64,000 nt of DNA, from NCBI GenBank assembly GCA_037447655.1, contig JBBHKE010003265.1:1-64000 (forward strand), given 5' to 3'. A model generated the notes under the pieces. That model saw only the letters and a program-made list of their open reading frames with translations. It did no database searches and had not been told where the DNA came from. This DNA comes from Zygnema cylindricum (taxonomy: Eukaryota > Streptophyta > Zygnematophyceae > Zygnematales > Zygnemataceae). The translations under genes were made by a program, and so were the position numbers. Positions 62,401 to 64,000 of this stretch are shown here, in pieces (the stretch's first letter is position 1; every line of letters starts with the position of its first letter).

Positions 62401-62485
62401 AACGGACTACTACGACAGACTGGTAAGGTTTGATGGCTACGCCTCGCCCTACCGGTTGGAGGTTCGAATCCTGCCGGACTCAACC
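62401..62485 (+). other. tRNA-like module (best example), antisense to element J
   Basis: Contains ACTGGTAAGG, similar to the end of a tRNA D-arm, and after it the T-arm GGAGG-TTCGAAT-CCTGC with four of five pairs and a canonical B-box (62461-62471). The A-to-B spacing is longer than in an ordinary tRNA and fits a class II (Ser/Leu-like) layout. No complete acceptor stem is seen, so it is not called a tRNA gene. Confidence 0.6.
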
Positions 62486-62701
62486 TTTTTGGTTGAGAGT
62501 GACTTAGGTCACTCTTAAGCCCTGCCTATGGAGCTAAGGTTGCCATGGCTCCACCGCCCTCTCTCTCCTTCAGTGACTACAACAAGTATGGGGGCTACAG
62601 AGAGAAGGTGGAGGCAGGCTGCCTCTGCTTTTCTTTTTCCTTTTTATTTTAATTAGGACCTAGAAAATACCTCCCCGAAATCTAGTGATTTCAACATCTA
62701 T

Positions 62702-63178
62702 GACTTAGCAAAGAAAGATATCATTCTGGTCAAACAATTAGTTGTCATGGATGAAGGGAAGTCATTTGACCCCTTCAAATATACAAAGAAGATAAGAATC
62801 AGATTTGAGTCCAGAGTGAGGAAAACTCGGTCTTTCTCGTGAGGGACATAAGTGAAATTGTGATTGCAGATTCAGGGGAGATTCGAGATACATGAGACTC
62901 ACCGGAAACCTCACATACTTGTATGGACTTCGAGGAGATAGAAGGCGTGGGACAGAAACCGGCTTCTATGGACAAGGGAGTCGATGAGACAGTAAGGACA
63001 AATCCAAGACTTCCATCCATTCCAGCTTCGGAGTTTGAGGGAGGGAGAAGGAGCAGCAAAAGGATACAAGAAAAACGGGCCGCTCATATGGTAACTAAGC
63101 TATCTCACACAGACGAGCTTCAGTCTTTCTCGGAGGCAATGAAAAGTCTGGAGAAAGAAAGATGGATTAGAGCCATAT
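62702..63178 (+). pseudogene. pol: Element I integrase C-terminus to reverse transcriptase start
   Basis: Continuation of element I after J: YDLAKKDIILVKQLVVMDEGK, FDPFKYTKKIRIRFE, then the acidic linker. The frame 62923-63183 reads MDFEEIEGVGQ, ETVRTNPRLPSIPASEFEGGRRSSKRIQEK and SLEKERWIRAI. Stops occur near 62840 and 62895. Element K starts at 63179, before the reverse transcriptase core. Confidence 0.85.
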
Positions 63179-64000
63179 TGTAGAAATTAATGATCCGTTT
63201 AAAGTGTTTTATAGGTCTAAATAGAAATATAGAAAGAAGTCGAGGCAGTCTACCTCTAACTTCTCTCTCCAACTCTCAAACTTGTCGCAGTCACTGAGAA
63301 ATTGGAGAGGAAGCTAGAGTCATGGCTTCCTAGGCTATCCAGAGGTTTACGGGAAATATATATTGGTTAGGGGTTTATTTACTAAAAAGATATGTGTCGG
63401 CCGCAAGATTTGAACCTGGTACCTTCTGGACGACCAGCAACCGGCAGACAGTAACCTTAGCCGTTAAGTCTTCAAGTAGAAAAAGTACTATATGGTTTGA
63501 TATTTAATTAAATATTAAAACGTAGGATAATTCATTTAACTGTAATTGTTACGAGATACATAGATCCAGTAATGTAAAAGTACGAATTACGGTACGGATA
63601 AGAAACCAATACCGCGCAGTTATTTCTTTAGCGAAATGAATACTGCGCATGAATTTATTACGGCTATGATTAAATGTGAATTTAATCAAACGGCCGGAAT
63701 TTAGGCCGAGATCGCGGAAGAGGATTTCAGCGGTTTTTGGTCATCGCCACATCGAATGACACGTGGCGGAATGACATTGGATCGCGGCATCTCCGAGGAT
63801 TAAGGGAGTGAATCTAAACATACCAAGTGTCGACATTTACGCCATGTCGTACAATGCCCGTACAGAAAGTACACCGGCAGCTGTACTTTTATGTACGGAA
63901 GTTTAATCTGATTGGTTCCGTATATCAGTAGATAGAGTCTGTGAGAGAGACAAGACTAAGAAAAATTAGGAGATAGAATCCCCTCTCCCAGAGAGCTTCT
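63179..64000 (+). mobile_element. Copia element K 5' LTR, runs off the window
   Basis: TGTAGAAATTAATGATCC starts after CATAT (63174-63178) in element I reverse transcriptase. It is of the A/H subfamily. Stem CTTCTCTCTCCAA (63260-63272) faces TTGGAGAGGAAG (63302-63313). The antisense tRNA-like module is at 63396-63472, with minus-strand AGGTTCAAATCTTG, close to a canonical B-box. G-box at 63760-63765. Whether K is a solo LTR or a full element cannot be seen. Confidence 0.85.

Larger units (their letters stand above)
56429..62696 (-). mobile_element. Copia element J, complete, inserted in element I
   Basis: Minus-strand element with two ~1 kb LTRs (56429-57427 and 61697-62696), primer site (61682-61696), gag, pol and polypurine tract (57428-57438). 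The duplication tctat is at 56424-56428 and 62697-62701, and the element I frame (…YRVY / …YDLAKKDI) resumes on the far side. About ten stops and shifts make it non-functional on its own. Confidence 0.92.
61697..62696 (-). repeat. Element J 5' LTR
   Basis: Homologous to 56429-57427. The terminal TG on the plus strand has become TT (61697-61698). tRNA-like module at 62401-62485 with canonical B-box GGTTCGAATCC (62461-62471). Stem-loop at 62551-62611 (CCACC...GGTGG, CTCTCTC facing GAGAGA). G-box at 62154-62159, TATA box (minus strand TATAAATA) near 61910-61921. Confidence 0.9.
54127..63178 (+). mobile_element. Copia element I (interior), opened by J and cut by K
   Basis: Internal pieces 54127-56428 and 62702-63178 join into one gag-pol reading Gag, protease, integrase and the start of reverse transcriptase. 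Element J lies between them with TSD tctat (56424-56428 and 62697-62701). Element K begins at 63179, and the remaining pol and the 3' LTR are not in the window. The primer site AGTTATGGGCCCACC is at 54127-54141. Confidence 0.87.

Noticed and set aside
62401-62485. A functional tRNA-Ser/Leu gene
   Set aside because: The B-box and a T-arm are visible, but no seven-base acceptor stem, clean D-arm or anticodon arm can be folded by eye. The segment is a repeated LTR part, so it is called tRNA-like only.

Overview
This is a block of plant nuclear repeat DNA made almost entirely of retrotransposons. I see no ordinary host gene, rRNA, intact tRNA gene, CRISPR array or bacterial operon. The plant assignment rests on Ty1/copia polyproteins (Gag zinc knuckle CX2CX4HX4C, DSGAS protease, HHCC + DDE integrase, YVDD reverse transcriptase, RNase H), a second copia family, Ty3-like Gag-protease sequences and a LINE. 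Their type, together with DDE_1/CENP-B-like fragments, suggests a non-seed land plant or other streptophyte. That is inference; the species cannot be read from the window.

Layout, with insertion order read from target-site duplications (TSDs). A decayed LINE on the minus strand (about 621-8125) is split by copia element A (1721-7191). Element B (minus, from 8169) has been opened repeatedly. It holds a solo LTR (9726-11035), element C (13190-18795, TSD gtttg), a ~0.47 kb insertion (~20050-20518) and family-2 copia element F (20882-34942, TSD ggcac). F's own 5' LTR is split by G (26230-34157, TSD aggtt), a tandem LTR-partial-LTR-full-LTR element. B's 5' LTR resumes at 34970 and breaks off at 35427. 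Next comes a Ty3-like family: LTR-like DNA (35428-36353), a truncated copia H (36354-~40860), more LTR-like DNA (~40890-42350), a gag-protease unit (42356-~45060) and a second gag copy (~48976-50456). The 45-48.8 kb interval holds a decayed lysine/glutamate-rich ORF and a tandem repeat that keeps its coding frame. From 50457, elements D and I share a middle LTR. I is opened by J (56429-62696, TSD tctat) and by K (from 63179, running off the window).

How the main copia family is built. The LTR ends (TG...CA) fixed by the TSDs place the Gag start codon about 20 nt inside the 5' LTR. The primer-binding site GGTTATGGGCCCACC follows at once and is translated as part of Gag. It is complementary to the anticodon arm of plant initiator tRNA-Met, which implies half-tRNA priming as in Drosophila copia and yeast Ty5. 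The LTRs also carry three shared modules: (i) a tRNA-like segment with A-box and B-box motifs, always antisense to the element; (ii) a stem-loop whose stem changes sequence between subfamilies while staying paired; (iii) in every ~1 kb LTR that reaches that point, a G-box CACGTG. Elements C and D keep LTRs and the start of gag, but most of the interior is replaced by intron-containing fragments that look like a DDE_1/CENP-B-type transposase gene. Nearly all reading frames are broken. Several stops look like CGA to TGA or TGG to TAG changes, as expected from decay of methylated DNA. G is the best preserved.
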